Positions 21,845 through 33,506 of a DNA stretch of 64,000 nucleotides are shown in pieces. This stretch comes from Hesseltinella vesiculosa (Eukaryota > Mucoromycota > Mucoromycetes > Mucorales > Cunninghamellaceae). The stretch covers positions 62,001 to 126,000 of the forward strand of contig MCGT01000022.1 of the NCBI GenBank assembly GCA_002104935.1, written 5' to 3'. The stretch's first letter is position 1; each line of letters begins with the position of its first letter. The translations under genes were made by a program, and so were the position numbers. The notes under the pieces are model-generated. The model did not search any database, was not told the origin of the DNA, and saw only the letters and a list, made by a program, of their open reading frames with translations.

Positions 21845-23430
21845 GATCCAGACTAATAACCAACACGTATTCAGCGTTGAGCAACTACGTCATTTCTCGT
21901 TTTTTTTTAATGTTTACCAAAACGTTTTCAATCTTTTGAAAGTCTTGTCAATAGGAGATATACTTGTTGTTCTTCTTTTTGATTACAAGTTGAGAACCCA
22001 CAAATGTAAAATACTGCTGATCAAGAAGGGATTAAAAAAAAAAAAAAAAAAAAAAGGGTAAAGAAGAAAAAAGTGGGAAAAAAAAAAGAGCAAGAAAAAG
22101 GAACGACGGCTTTCTCCGCCTGGAGGTTTTTTCACTTCCTGCGCCAAACGCAAACCTTATTTTTACTGGGAGGCTGGTCTTTTTCAGCAGCCACTCTACA
22201 AGACCATCACAAGTGACCATACAATTGCTAGTGTTGTCGCTGTGTCAGGTACGGGAGGACTGTGCTCAGCTTGTACTTTGTCCGGAATAGAAGGATTTTA
22301 GGGGAAATTTACTTGATTTGGTGTTGTTGGAGAGAGAGGGGAGAAAAATCAATGGAGGCCAGTAACTTCCCCAGTAAGCTGACAAGCGTGAGGGCAAGGT
22401 CGATCGTTGCTGACGTCGGTATTTTCTCGCTGTAAGCATTTTCAACGAGCAAGCCTTTGCTTTGGGCTCTTCAAAGCAGCAAAAACATCATCAATGAGCA
22501 GGTCTACGGTCCTACGAGCTCCTAGCAAGTGTCTCTGTCCTTGAGCTGGTTGACCAGAGCGTGGCACTGTCGGCGTTTGAAATGTGTTAGGCGGTGTCTT
22601 CTTTTTTTGGAAATTGGGAGGGTCGTTGTCAAGTTGACTGGGAGCCCTTTCATCTGACGAATGCTTTCACCTTTGACTTTTATAACCCGTTGAATTGGAA
22701 TGGGATCGAATGGTTGGAAATTGATTTCGTGTTTTCGTTTCTTCAAGAGGAAAGAGGGGTGTTTTCAAATGCAAAACTACGACTGCGGCCGATTCATATC
22801 CATTCGGCACAAACACAGCATGGGATGTAGAATGACCAGATTGAAAGCCGCCAGCCATGTAGGTAGGAAAGGGCTGTGAAAAACTACTGTAGGCAGGACA
22901 GCTCAGCCATTTTGCCAAAAAGACCGATTTTGCTCGTAGGTGTAGCATCCGTACCATCTGATCCAAAAGCAGTGTATTTTTGAACAATCCTGCCCTCTCC
23001 CCTTTCTTGTGTTTATGCAAAGTTTTGTCATGGTGCAGCTCATCCCATACAAGTTGCACCAGGTAGGATCGATCATCCTGACAAGCGTCCTGTATGATTG
23101 GCCGTGGCGCGGTTTTAAAAAATCAAGAAGCGCCACGGGCCGGCCATCCAGAAGAATGAGAGATGAAGTGTTGTCGTCGTTGATCAAATGCATGGCCAGG
23201 GCTGTAGCCCCTTGGTTTGAGCAGCATCATCTGACATGCATGCTCATGCAATTGGAATGAAAACGTGGTATGCTATTTTTTTTAGTATTATTTATTATCA
23301 TTGCTTGGGTATACATTAAGAGCAAAAGGGGGTGAAAGAAAAAAAAACAAAAAAAAAAAAGGTCACCTGGAAGAATTAAGAGCAAAAAAAAAAAAAAAAA
23401 GGGCAGCAAGGATGTTGGAGAGGGGCGGGG
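21845..23430. other. Intergenic region without a recognisable gene
   Basis: About 1.6 kb upstream of the HECT ligase gene. Open frames on both strands (for example 22903-23193 on minus) are short, lack family motifs and show no convincing exon chain. A 9-bp perfect hairpin lies at 23101-23142. No tRNA-like fold was seen. Confidence 0.5.
23101..23142. repeat. GC-rich inverted repeat (hairpin)
   Basis: CCGTGGCGC is followed after a roughly 19-nt A/T-rich loop by GCGCCACGG, a perfect 9-bp stem in otherwise A/T-rich intergenic DNA. Function unknown. Confidence 0.7.
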
Positions 23431-24507
23431 TTAATGACGTTCATCTTTGGTATAATCCAGGACGACACCGACGAATTCATCAAGAATTTTTGCATTCTTG
23501 ACATATTTGACGTTGGTGGCGTTGGCCAAGGGTTTGTTTTCTTCTTGGCCATAGAGGAGGGCGTGAACGGGGGGGAGGACGACCATGGGTTCATCGGTGG
23601 TGGAGATGGAACTTTCGCTGCTACTGCTGGTGCGTCGGCGAAGGTTTGTGCTGGGGACTAAAGGGGGACAAAACGAATCAATGGAGGGTAGTTCGATTTT
23701 TTGCAGAGGGAAGTTATAAAAGGGCAATTCGATTTTCCAAGGGCTGGTGTGGTTTTCTTCGTCATCGTCGAGGGTGGAGGTGGGTGAGAGGATGGAGGAG
23801 GTAGGGGTGGTGGAGGCCGAGGAATGCGTGGAACGGATTTTGGAGGAGGGCGGAGAGTAGAGAGACATACCCATGATGCCACGCATGTTTGAGAAGGAGG
23901 AAGCTTTGGCCCGGGGCAGACGTTTGGTGGTTGGTTTGACAATGGTTGGAGGTTCTTTTTTGATACCGTTGCGACGGCCAAGACGACGAGCAATTTCTTC
24001 ACGGATAAATGTTTGTTTTTCTTCAGAGTCTTGTTCGCCATATTTTTGACGAGCCAATCTATACACTCGGCAGCGGAGATCGTTTTGTCGATTTTTTTCT
24101 CGGTTCTCAGCTCGCCATTTGCGCATTCTAAAAAAAAAGACGTCAGTTGACAAGCGCCCTTTTTTGATCTTGTACGCCAGTTTGTTTACCTTTCTGTGGT
24201 TTCTTCTTTAGAAACGACTTTCTTTGCATGACCTTTCCATCGTTTTTGATCACGGCTTCGTACATAAGGAATGTTATGAATATTGGGGTTTTCCATGTGT
24301 CTCTTTCTGTAGAAAATAAAAAAGTCAATCACACGCGACAAAGAAAGGGCTGGTTATTTACAGATTGGATCTGGTGGCAAACACTAAATGATTGGTTCAA
24401 AAAAGAAAAAGCCGTGAGGACCCCATGATTTCGATTGAAACCAGAATGGATGGCTTACTCTTGGAGCACTGCGTGCAGGAAAACACCTTGTTCAAGTTAT
24501 CTGACAT
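23431..24507 (-). CDS. C2H2 zinc finger plus DUF3020 protein, putative transcription regulator
   Basis: Four exons (24507-24459, 24383-24362, 24306-24190, 24127-23431) join in phase to 294 aa. Residues 10-35 form a C2H2-type finger, FSCTQCSKMFATRSNLKRHM followed by NPNIH; the finger itself is assembled from three exons, one only 22 nt long. Residues about 70-115 (MRKWRAENREKNRQNDLRCRV, followed by YRLARQKYG) match the fungal DUF3020 pattern of WR..N...N..NDLRCRV. The C-terminal half is Ser/Thr/Pro-rich and probably disordered. DUF3020 proteins are fungal nuclear regulators of poorly defined role; a function in transcription is inferred from the finger. The short N-terminal exons explain why the finger is easily missed. 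The ATG at 24507 is the first in the finger-encoding frame. Confidence 0.82.
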
Positions 24508-25516
24508 GTTATTTACAAAAAGAAGGGGAAAGTACAAAGAGGGCACAGATAACAAATTTGAATTTAAAAAAAAAAAAAAAAAAAAGTAAAAGAGGGAAGA
24601 GAAAGAAAAAGTGAAGAAGTAAAGAATGAAGCAATAAAAACCTTATGCTTAGTTTGACTCAGATTTCATCTATCCTTCTTTAAAAATTTTGAACATTTTT
24701 CAATACAAAGTGCACATATTGCATATGATATAAACTCAGGTGGGGTAAAATATGATCGTTCCCTTCCCCTTTCAAAAAAAAAAAAAAAGCATGGGTGATT
24801 ATTCGTTACTCGTTCCTTTTTTGGCGGGTCGTTTTTTGACAATTCCCCTTTGCTTTTTCCCTCCCCTTCGACCCATGTTCACTGTCACCAAGGGGGAAAC
24901 AATTTTGGCTTGAGTTGTAACCTTTTTTTTGTTCATTTACTACTTGGTGACTTTTTGTTTATCCAGCCTACTTCATTATTATGCATGACTGTTGATGTTG
25001 AAATATGGCCATTGGTGATCGTCCCTTCATTGTTCAAATTCAGCATGATCACCCGTTTCCCCTCTCCATCGAGGCTTTTTCTTTTTTTTTTTTTTTTTTT
25101 TGCTTTGACTTTTTTTTTGCCCTGTGGGATGATCTCTCCTTCCTAGCAACCCCTCATTGTTCTTGACGCTTGATATTAAAAAATCCTCGAGGCATACCTT
25201 TGGATCAAAAGAAAAAAAGTCGATGCCCATTCATCCCAAATAATCAATCATAACAAAAAAGCAAATAAACCGGGGTAAAAGGGGGTTTGATTAAAAAAAA
25301 AAAAAATCATATCGTGTCCCTTTTTGTAAGGAATCCAATACCTTCCTTTTTTACCACTGCCCTTTTTCATGATTTGTCGAGCCCTTCCGGCCACGCCACT
25401 ATCCCTTTTCTTTTTCCCTGTCCCCCTTCTTTTCCCAAAGCCTCGTGCTACAAACACACTAACCCAACGGATGAAATCATGCCTGGCAAAACAAGCTTTG
25501 TATTCAAAGGACACAT
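24508..25516. other. Intergenic region, A/T homopolymer-rich
   Basis: About 1 kb between two minus-strand genes, probably the promoter of the DUF3020 gene and the 3' UTR of the RING gene. Many A and T runs of 10-20 nt. No coding signal with motifs. Confidence 0.55.
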
Positions 25517-26399
25517 TCAACCGTACATAAACGACCGGGCTTCTTCTTCCTCTTCCTGCTTCACTTGTTCTTCCGTTTCCACTTGAAAACGGCACATTGG
25601 ACACGAGTTATGCAATTCCAACCACGGTTGAATACAGCCTTGATCAAAATAATGGCCACTATGGAAAATCGAATCAGCAATCCTTGCCTCCCTTTTTCTT
25701 AACGCAACATTCTCATTTATGCTCTTTTTTCTTTTTACCAAGGCATTTTTGTCACTTTGTCTTGGCTTGCCTGGAGCACATCTTTGCATATAATACATGT
25801 TTCTTCACTATATGCAAGGCATTGAACATTCCTGTTGTCCTTATTTTGAGCTGTACCTGTCCAATGTTTCCTTTTTGATCACAGGCATGGCTTGTATAAA
25901 GCGTTGAGATGCAGGTGGCGGGCCCTTGGCATCACGTTGTGATTCTTCCAGCAGCTGCGACACCAGATTATCAAGGAATTGTTCTTGGTCCACATCGCCA
26001 ACGTTCTGCATCTGCTCTTGATGATGGCGTAGCAAACTAAACTCCCGAATCCCCCAAATCATAAAAAATAAAAAAGTGAGCAAGGCCGCGCAAGGACCTC
26101 TTGTGGGGCAATAGACCATCAAAGAATAGGAGTCCCGCGCCAGATCTTACTTGATCGTTTGCATCATTTGTACATAGGGATCTTGTGGTGTCGATGTCGT
26201 TCCAGACCGACCATTAGAAGACCGAGGTTGCACTTGCATAAAGTCATCAAGGTCGACATTGTAGGTGTTGGATCGGCGAGTTGAATGGGTCTGAATGTTT
26301 AATTCATCTATTAAAAAATACAAGACAACGCTATCTTGTTAATGGCGTACATTAAGAACCAACACTATCCACCATTAACTTGCCAAAATAACTGGCCAT
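25517..26399 (-). CDS. RNF126/RNF115-like RING E3 ubiquitin ligase with Asp at a zinc-ligand position
   Basis: Exons 26307-26151, 26036-25857, 25807-25739 and 25658-25517 join in phase; the first exon (ATG at 26399, MASYFGK) is likely but its donor is uncertain. The segment before the RING (QLLEESQRDAKGPPPASQRFI, then QAMP) matches the linker seen in RNF126/RNF115 ligases. The RING reads CIICKD ... MPCGHYFDQGCI, then QPWLELHNSCPMC. Its two halves are joined by an intron that splits the Cys codon of MPC. In RNF126-type RING-H2 domains the position after F is His (FH..C); here it is Asp (FDQGC), giving a RING-D-like zinc ligand set. The protein ends with an acidic tail (VKQEEEEEA). It should be a cytosolic or nuclear ubiquitin ligase; the N-terminal zinc ribbon of RNF126 was not seen. 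Confidence 0.8.
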
Positions 26400-27808
26400 G
26401 ACGAAGGCTGGATGCGTATGTAAATAAAATAAGAAAAATTAAAAAAGGGGGAGGGGAACCATCTGGAAACGTCAGCTTTTTTTTTTTTCAGTGCGGAGAA
26501 AGCTCTTGGCCATTTTCGGCAATTGAATTGGCACGAAAGCGGATGGCCCTGATTTGGTTGAGGATAAACCGAAAGAAGAGGAGCCTGGGCAGCATCCTCA
26601 TCTCAAATGACATGAGCATGGAAAGTAAAAGGATCAGGTCTAAAATAGACAATCACAGTAGTATGATCAAATATGGTTAAATTTCCCTTTTCAATACCAC
26701 CCAGCCAGCCAGTGATGTGGATAGGAGCTCAAAAGATCACCGTGGTGCATCTTGTAAAAGAAAAAAATCATGTTGTGCATCATCCTACCTCCTGCTTCCA
26801 AAATAGAAAAGGAGGCGTAAAGGAAAATTCAATCAAAGCGAAAATGTCCTGATAGGATAAAAAAAAATAGAGAAAGAAAAAAGAGAGAGCTGATTTCGGT
26901 GCTCCTGCCGATGAACCCTCATCCTCCTTGCGATCCTATTCAGGGCACCAGGCTGCATTTTCAAAAAAGGACAATCAAAAGGACGCGCAAGACTATTTTT
27001 TTTCATACATCCGTTTCTATCGTGACGCCACAATGGTGGGGCTTCATCACCATGTGTAACCTAATAAAGGCTTGGATGCATGACTTGTGTAACATCATCC
27101 TGGCTTGGCCTCGGCCGAGGACGGTTTTTGTTCCTTGCTGCTTGGTGCCCATCCTTTCCTCAGCGCAAACATGTTAAAGTTCAACCATGCTTATCATGCT
27201 CTGCCTAGTAAACAATGTGGATCCTTAAAAATAGCGCATGCTGCTTTGAACAACGTGCAGACAAAGAAAAAAACTAGTGGCGCAGGATGCCTTCCATGAG
27301 AGCAACCCGGGTTTTATTATTTTGGTCATTTCAAAATATAGAAATAGCTTGTCAACAAAAAGCCAAAAAAAGAACCCTTCCATCAAAACTATAAATGTTA
27401 TAAAAAAAAGTGAAGAGCTTGTTTCAAAACAAATGGCAAAGCATTTGCAGAAAACCAAAGCCAAAAACCTTTTTTTTTTAAAGAGAGAGGGGAAAATCAA
27501 GGGGCTCAAGGTTATTTTTTTTTTGAAGGTCAGGGCACGTGACTGTAAGTCCCGCGCTGGAGGAGATGGATAGAATGATTTCGGTGAGGGCTTTCGCTTG
27601 TGCTTCCTCGATCCGCACTGCTATTTGAAGAACAGAGTTACTATTTTTAATGAGTTTGTGTTTGCGATCATAAATCATAAAAATCATAACAAAAGAGCGT
27701 CAGATGGGACAAAAAAGCCCAATTGGCTCATGCAGATCGGATTTCCTTTTTTGGTGCAAAAGATAAAGAACCCAAAAAAAATGGGGGAACAGGGCCTCTG
27801 AGGCACCT
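26400..27808. other. Intergenic region
   Basis: About 1.4 kb between the RING gene (-) and the first transporter gene (+), presumably holding both promoters. No gene or RNA recognised. Confidence 0.55.
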
Positions 27809-27817
27809 TATATAAAG
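27809..27817 (+). promoter_or_regulatory. TATA box of first transporter gene
   Basis: TATATAAAG, 101 bp before the ATG at 27910, in a position matched by the two downstream paralogues. Confidence 0.6.
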
Positions 27818-27909
27818 CCGCTCCTCTAATCCTGTTTCCCGCTCTTTTCTCTTTCTTTTTTTTTTCAACAAAGAAAAAAAACACTTTTCTTCCATTCCAT
27901 TATAAAACC

Positions 27910-28864
27910 ATGGCTCAAGAACGTGATATTGAAAACAAATACGAAGCTGTCACCGTCGCCCCTCCTCCTGTCCAACCTGTCGTCATTGCCAACCCTGGCC
28001 CCTTGGGTCTGAGTGCCTTTGCTCTGACCACTTTTGTCTTGTCACTTCACAATGCTGGTGCTGGCGTTGCTGCAACCGCACCTCATGGCGTTGTTACAGG
28101 TTTGGCTGTCTTCTACGGTGGTTTGGTCCAAGTAAGTTTTTTTTTTTTTAAAAAAAAAACGCATGCAGTCACTTGCAGCCGGCATCTCGTTTTGCTGACT
28201 TTTTCCAAACAGTTGCTTGCAGGTATGTGGGAATTCCGCACCGGCAACACCTTTGGTGCCACTGCCTTCTCCAGCTATGGTGGTTTCTGGATGTCCTTTG
28301 CTGCCATCTTCATCCCTGGCTTCAACATCGTCCCTAGCTACAATGGTGACACCGCCACTTTGAACCAATCTCTTGGCTTTTACCTTTTGGGTTGGACCAT
28401 TCTTACGTATGTGCCACAAATGAAATGGAATGAGCAAGGCGACTAACGTTTTTTACTGCATCTCTTCAACCTGCACATGCACGTGTGAATAGTGTAAGTG
28501 AATGATATCATCTATGACTTGTTGTCAGCTGAAAAAAAATCTCACCACCTTTTCGGCTAACAGGGTATCTTCTTGATTGCCTCGCACCGTTCATCCATTG
28601 GCTTGGTGTCTTTGTTCTTCTTCTTGTTTATCACCTTCATCTTGCTGACTGCTGGTAAATTCAACAACAACATCACTGCTCAAGTGGCTGGTGGTGCCTT
28701 TGGTGTCGTCACTGCTTTCATTGCTTGGTACAACGCCTTGTCGGGTCTCCTCACTCGTGAATCCTCTCACTTCTTGTTGCCTGTAAGTTCCCACTCGATG
28801 AACCACAAAAGCACAGGGGACTCATTCTTTTTCTACTCATTGACAGGTTGGTCGCTTGAATTAA
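27910..28864 (+). CDS. GPR1/FUN34/YaaH family transporter 1 (Ato-type acetate/succinate carrier)
   Basis: Six-helix plasma-membrane transporters of this family move acetate, succinate and possibly ammonium. Exons 27910-28131, 28213-28406, a single nucleotide at 28493, 28564-28782 and 28847-28864 give 217 aa. The family signature NPGPLGLSAFALTTF, the helix core FYGGLVQ, and [12 protein letters not shown] are present, followed by GWTILT and GIFLIASHRS. Between these last two, the donor GTATGT at 28407 and the acceptor at 28563 leave the frame one base short; T at 28493, between TAG and GTAAGTGA, restores ACT (Thr), the exact codon the paralogue at 30750 uses without an intron. The final exon encodes VGRLN. 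First of three tandem paralogues. Confidence 0.92.
28493..28493 (+). other. Putative single-nucleotide exon (T) in transporter 1
   Basis: It is preceded by an acceptor (GTGAATAG) with an upstream GACTAAC branch-like site at about 28441-28447 and followed by a consensus donor GTAAGT. Without it the downstream exon, which is clearly coding, would be out of frame. The two introns would be 86 nt and 70 nt, normal for this window. Confidence 0.7.
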
Positions 28865-30639
28865 ACCTACCCAGCCTTCAGGTCAGTGATCCATGCAATT
28901 CTTTTCACCATGAAACCATGAGTCACTCCTGACTTTTTTTTTGTCCTTTTTTACTCATTACATTCCATCCTCCTCACATCCTCCCTTTCTTAATTTGAAG
29001 ACTTTCAATAGTACATTTAATAATGTTGATTCCATAAATATAAAAATGAACACCTTGGATGTCCATAAAAATTGAGGAGGTCCTATCCCGTTCTGTAGGT
29101 ACCTGCACACTTTTTGCCTTTTTTTTTTTTTTTTTTGTGATGATAACCAGTGCATACCTGTTGTGAGATCCTGTAGGGATCCTAGGGATTCAAGTTTCAA
29201 TGGCGTCTTCTTGGACGTCTTGGAAAAGCCTAAGGTTGAAACTTTTTTTTTTTTTTCCCTCGGATACCCATCTTGGGAAATTGGGTGTGCCTGCCGGAGT
29301 TCCCATAGCAACAAAATAAAAAACCGACCGAGAGATCAAAGGCAAAGAAACGCGTTTTGTTTTTCTTGGAGGATCAAAGGTGGGCCAGTTTTTATGGAAG
29401 AGTGATTTTGCCATCGAATCGAAGTATTTCCACGTTTGTTGTTACCAAGGGCATGGCAATTCCAAAAGAAGGCACCGTCTCCTTTTTTTTTATTTTTTTT
29501 TTAACTCTGGGTAGCACTCCTTTTTTTTTTATTTTATTTGTTACACCTTGCCATCCAAGACCAAGCCCATGGTCAAAAAAAAAAAAAATTGTTGCTGGCA
29601 ATCAAATTAAATCATGAAAAGGAATAAGATCATCATGGCACATCTCCAAGGATGGGCAATTTTGATAAAAAAAAATATAGCCAGGGGACACAGCTCCGTC
29701 TACATTTTACAACCCTGCACAAGCTTTTTTTTTTTTTGGGTCTTTTTAAAGTTTGACGAAATTTTCCTCTTTTTCCAATGGATGAAGTTCGTTCTCACCA
29801 AAGGGGAATGGAAATGCTCCGTTGTGCGGGGAAAGACAGGTGCGAAACAACAACTTGGGTTTCCAAAGAACGGGACCGGTCCTTCCAACCTGGCACTCCA
29901 AGCCCAATGAAGCCATAAGAAAATAAGAAAATGCATGTTTTCGATCTTCTCCCTTTTGAGAATCCCATGAGATGAGCTAGGATTTTTATAATATAAAAAA
30001 AAATGACCTAGCCCTCAAAGCCCTTTGCTTTGAAACTGTGAATCCAATAAATCACACATTGCCATTGTCATTGTCACTGATCCATTAATAACCTTGTGTG
30101 ACGTGCTGATGGCCAAAATGAGAAACGTGGGCATTGTCAAGTTTGAAAATGATGATTGTCCTACAATACAACCTGCCTTGCCCAACGATCATTGATCTTG
30201 ATCCAAACTGCGCTTTTTCCCAGTTTGAAGGCTGCCTCCACTCTTCCCTTGAAATTTAATCGAAAATTGAACCCATTTACCATGATGTTTTCATCTTGAT
30301 TTTTCCATGGATTTGCAGAAATGCTTCTCCCTTTTGTTCTTAATGGTAGCAACTTGTTCTTAGGAGATTAAAATGGAGGAAAAAAAAAAAAGGAGAGTGT
30401 ATGTGCTACGGGGAAAAAATAGAGAGTTTTGATCCAAGCCATGATATCAGCACTGCTCCCTCCTTTGTCGATCCCCTAATTTTGTGTTTCCCTGTCAAAC
30501 AAGCCAACCCACACTTTGTTCGTGGATAATTGAGAAAAAATAAAAAGCAAAGCTCCATTTTAGTTCAACAAAGTGGTGATGTAGCCATTCTTGTTGGATG
30601 TCCTTCTCCCCCTTACCTCACTCCTTAAATCACTGTTGC
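28865..30639. other. Spacer between transporter genes 1 and 2
   Basis: About 1.8 kb, rich in T and A runs; no coding exons, RNA genes or mobile-element ends recognised. Confidence 0.55.
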
Positions 30640-30647
30640 TATATAAA
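30640..30647 (+). promoter_or_regulatory. TATA box of second transporter gene
   Basis: TATATAAA, 110 bp before the ATG at 30750. Confidence 0.6.
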
Positions 30648-30749
30648 CTAGGAGCCTTTTACTTTTCCTCGATTCTTTTTTTTAAACTTTCTTGTTTATC
30701 TTTTTGTTTAAACTCTTTTTTATTATATTACTGTAAACTCACCTGTAAA

Positions 30750-31569
30750 ATGGCTGAACACTCCGATCTTGAAGCCAAGTACCAAGTCCACGCTCACTTG
30801 CCTCCCCCTCCTGTTCAACCAGTGGTCATTGCCAACCCAGCCCCATTAGGTCTCTGTGCATTTGCCTTGACCACCTTTGTCTTGTCTTTGCACAATGCTG
30901 GTGCTGGTCTGTCTCCCACAGGACCTCATGGTGTCGTCACTGGTTTGGCTTTGTTCTACGGTGGTCTCGCGCAGGTAAAAAATAAAATAAAATGACAGCT
31001 GCCATGCACAACGCTCTTTTCTAACTTTTTTTTTGCATGAATTTTTTTATTTATATGATAGATGCTGGCGGGTATGTGGGAATTCCGCACAGGTAACACC
31101 TTTGGTGCCACAGCCTTTACCAGCTACGGTGGGTTCTGGTTGTCATTTGCCTGTATCTTCATCCCTGGTACTGGTATTGTTGCCAGCTACGGCAATGACA
31201 CCGCCACCTTGAACCGCTCTGTTGGTTATTATCTCCTGGGCTGGACCATTCTTACTGCCATTTTCTTGATTGCCTGCCATCGCTCCAACGTGGGTCTGGT
31301 CACTCTCTTTTTCATGCTCTTGATCACTTTTGTCCTGCTGACGGCCTCCAAGTTCAACGGTAGTGTTGTCACCCAACAAGCCGGTGGTGTCTTGGGTGTG
31401 GTCACCGCCTTTATTGCTTGGTACGATGCTTTGGCTGGTCTCCTTACCAAGGACAACTCCTTCTTCACTTTGCCTGTAAGTGCAAAAAAATGGCATTCTT
31501 TCCTTCTTCTTTGTTCATTGCCCGCTCACGCTTTTGTTTTTTGCTTGCTAGGTTGGCCCTCTGAATTAA
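30750..31569 (+). CDS. GPR1/FUN34/YaaH family transporter 2
   Basis: Exons 30750-30974, 31062-31475 and 31552-31569 encode 218 aa. The signature [22 protein letters not shown] and [15 protein letters not shown] are conserved, followed by hydrophobic helices ([25 protein letters not shown]) and the short last exon VGPLN. It is closely similar to transporter 1 across its length, and the first and last introns are at the same places; the double intron around the single-nucleotide exon of transporter 1 is absent here, where ACTGCC is continuous. A plasma-membrane acetate/succinate carrier is the likely role; substrate cannot be told from the sequence. The start is the first ATG in frame with the N-terminal [11 protein letters not shown], matching MAQERDIENKY of its paralogue. 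Confidence 0.93.
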
Positions 31570-32577
31570 AAAAAAAAAGTGCCCAGTGCGCTCTCCTGTT
31601 TGGTATTACCAAGTTCTTTTTTCTAATAAATAATGTACGTAGTTGTTTTTTTCTTTTTATTAACAACCAAATTTCAAAAAAAAAAATCCAAACAAACACG
31701 ACAGCGAGGTCTCGGTGAAGATGTCGTTTTGACGTCCTTCAATTGAGAAGACGGCGGGGTTAAAAAAAGAGTTCAAGGAAGTGTCTCACCTGCAGGATAA
31801 AAACTTCTCAGTTAAAAACAAGGGAAGCTGCCTTTATACTTCATCGACGTCTTTAAGCGTTATTTGTAAATAATAAGCACGTCCAAAGATAAGAAAAAGT
31901 GATGGAAAGGCATTCTCATAGCTCCACCCTTTTCTTCACGTCCTGTCTTTTGTCAAAACTTGGTCTGCCTTTTTGCCGAAACGTCCAAGATGACCTCGAA
32001 AAGAAAAAAAAGGAAGAAATCAAATGGCGCCTCAATAAATGGAAAAATAAAAATAAATCGCAAAGACACGTCTTGCATTGATTTTTAACTTTGGAAGGAC
32101 TTCTTTGCTCATCGCCTCGTAATATACCGTGTGCTATTGGTGGTGGCTCGATGCCCCGCTCGTTTCCCCGCTTCCGAGGTTGGTTCCTAGGTCTCCCGTC
32201 AGGCATTTATTTTTTGAATTATACCTCTTGCCCTTTGGGGACACAGTATAAATAAAAGGGAAACACAGGCTCCCTGATCCTCACTTTCCTGCCAATGGAC
32301 GGTGAGGACCCAATTGACCATTTTGAAAGAAAAAAAAAAAAAAAAAGGGTCAAAGGGGAACGGGCCTTTTTGAATTAGAGTTTGAAAATCGCGGCGTTTG
32401 ATCGTTGCACCAACCACAATGAACCATTCCTTAAAGACCACTCTTAAAATGGCATCTTCGTGGACCTCAGTATATTTCGAAGACCTGAATGTAGCTCCCT
32501 CCTTTTTTTACCCTCCAGGGAAAAAAATCGTGGGGGATGGGGGTCCAACCTGTTTGAGTTTTAAAATGAAAAAGTAA
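31570..32577. other. Spacer between transporter genes 2 and 3
   Basis: About 1 kb with A/T runs, 3' UTR and promoter; no gene recognised. Confidence 0.55.
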
Positions 32578-32584
32578 TATATAG
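32578..32584 (+). promoter_or_regulatory. TATA-like box of third transporter gene
   Basis: TATATAG, 109 bp before the ATG at 32687; spacing equals that of the two sister genes. Confidence 0.5.
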
Positions 32585-32686
32585 GGCCGTCCATCAAAAA
32601 AAAAAAAAAAAGATTCTTTTTTTTTCCGTCGCATCTTCCCTACATTTTTTTTTTTTTTTGCATTTATACCCTCATTTTCTTTTAGC

Positions 32687-33451
32687 ATGTCAATACATAT
32701 GAACGCATCCATGGAAACCCTCGAAGCTGCACGAGAATCCATCATCTTCGACAAGATGCCTGAAACCCCTCCTCCCATGCCTCCCCCTGTCGCCCAGATG
32801 ATCACCGCCAACCCAGCCCCTCTAGGGCTATGCGCCTTTAGCCTCAGTAACTTGATCCTCTCTCTGCATCTCATGGGTATCGGCGTCGACGCCAATGGCC
32901 CTCAAGGCATCATGATCAGTGTTTCTATGTTCTACGGCGGCCTCTGCCAGGTAAGAAATAAAAATAGACGCGCCCTTCTCTGATCATTGTCAGCTTACCC
33001 CACTCTCTTCATCCAGCTACTGACCGGCATGTGGGAATTCCGCACGGGCAACACTTTTGGTGCCACGACCTTCACTAGCTACGGTGCCTACTGGCTTTCC
33101 TACGGTTACATCTTCTTGCCCAGCTCCAACATCATCGATGGCTATGGCGGCGCGGCAACCGAACAATTCAAACACTCCCTTGGCCTGTTCATGGCTGGCT
33201 GGGCAGTGTTCTCCTTCTTGATGCTTGTGGCTGCTCATAGATCATGTGTGACTCTTGTTGCCCAGTTCTTTATGCTGTTTTTGACATACGTCCTGTCATC
33301 AGCCCATTGCTTCAACGAAAGCGCCTCCACCAACATGGCCAGTGGCGTCTGTGGTTTCATCACCGCCTTTCTCGGCTTTTACAATGCCATGGCTGGTATG
33401 ATGACCCCTCTCAATTCCTTTTTTGTCTTGCCCATTGGTCGACTGCCCTAA
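32687..33451 (+). CDS. GPR1/FUN34/YaaH family transporter 3 (diverged paralogue)
   Basis: Exons 32687-32950 and 33017-33451 encode 232 aa. [23 protein letters not shown] and [15 protein letters not shown] identify the family. Compared with its two tandem sisters it has a longer N-terminus (MSIHMNASMETLEAARESII), more substitutions in helices 4-6, and has lost the last intron, ending PIGRLP in the same exon. The first intron position is shared by all three. The start could also be one of the in-frame ATGs at 32699 or 32711, so the N-terminal length is uncertain. Likely a plasma-membrane carboxylate carrier with a specialised role; divergence suggests an older duplication than that separating genes 1 and 2. 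Confidence 0.92.
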
Positions 33452-33506
33452 ATCAGCTCTCGCTTTTTTTTTTTCTTTTACCAACTTTCTACCGCTTATG
33501 CTTTTA

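Noticed and set aside
22594..23193. Overlapping open frames on both strands upstream of the HECT ligase
   Set aside because: No family motif, no consistent exon chain and low-complexity composition.
27520..27560. Possible tRNA (GGTCAGGGCACGTGACTGTAAGTCCCGC)
   Set aside because: No cloverleaf could be drawn and B-box sequence is missing.
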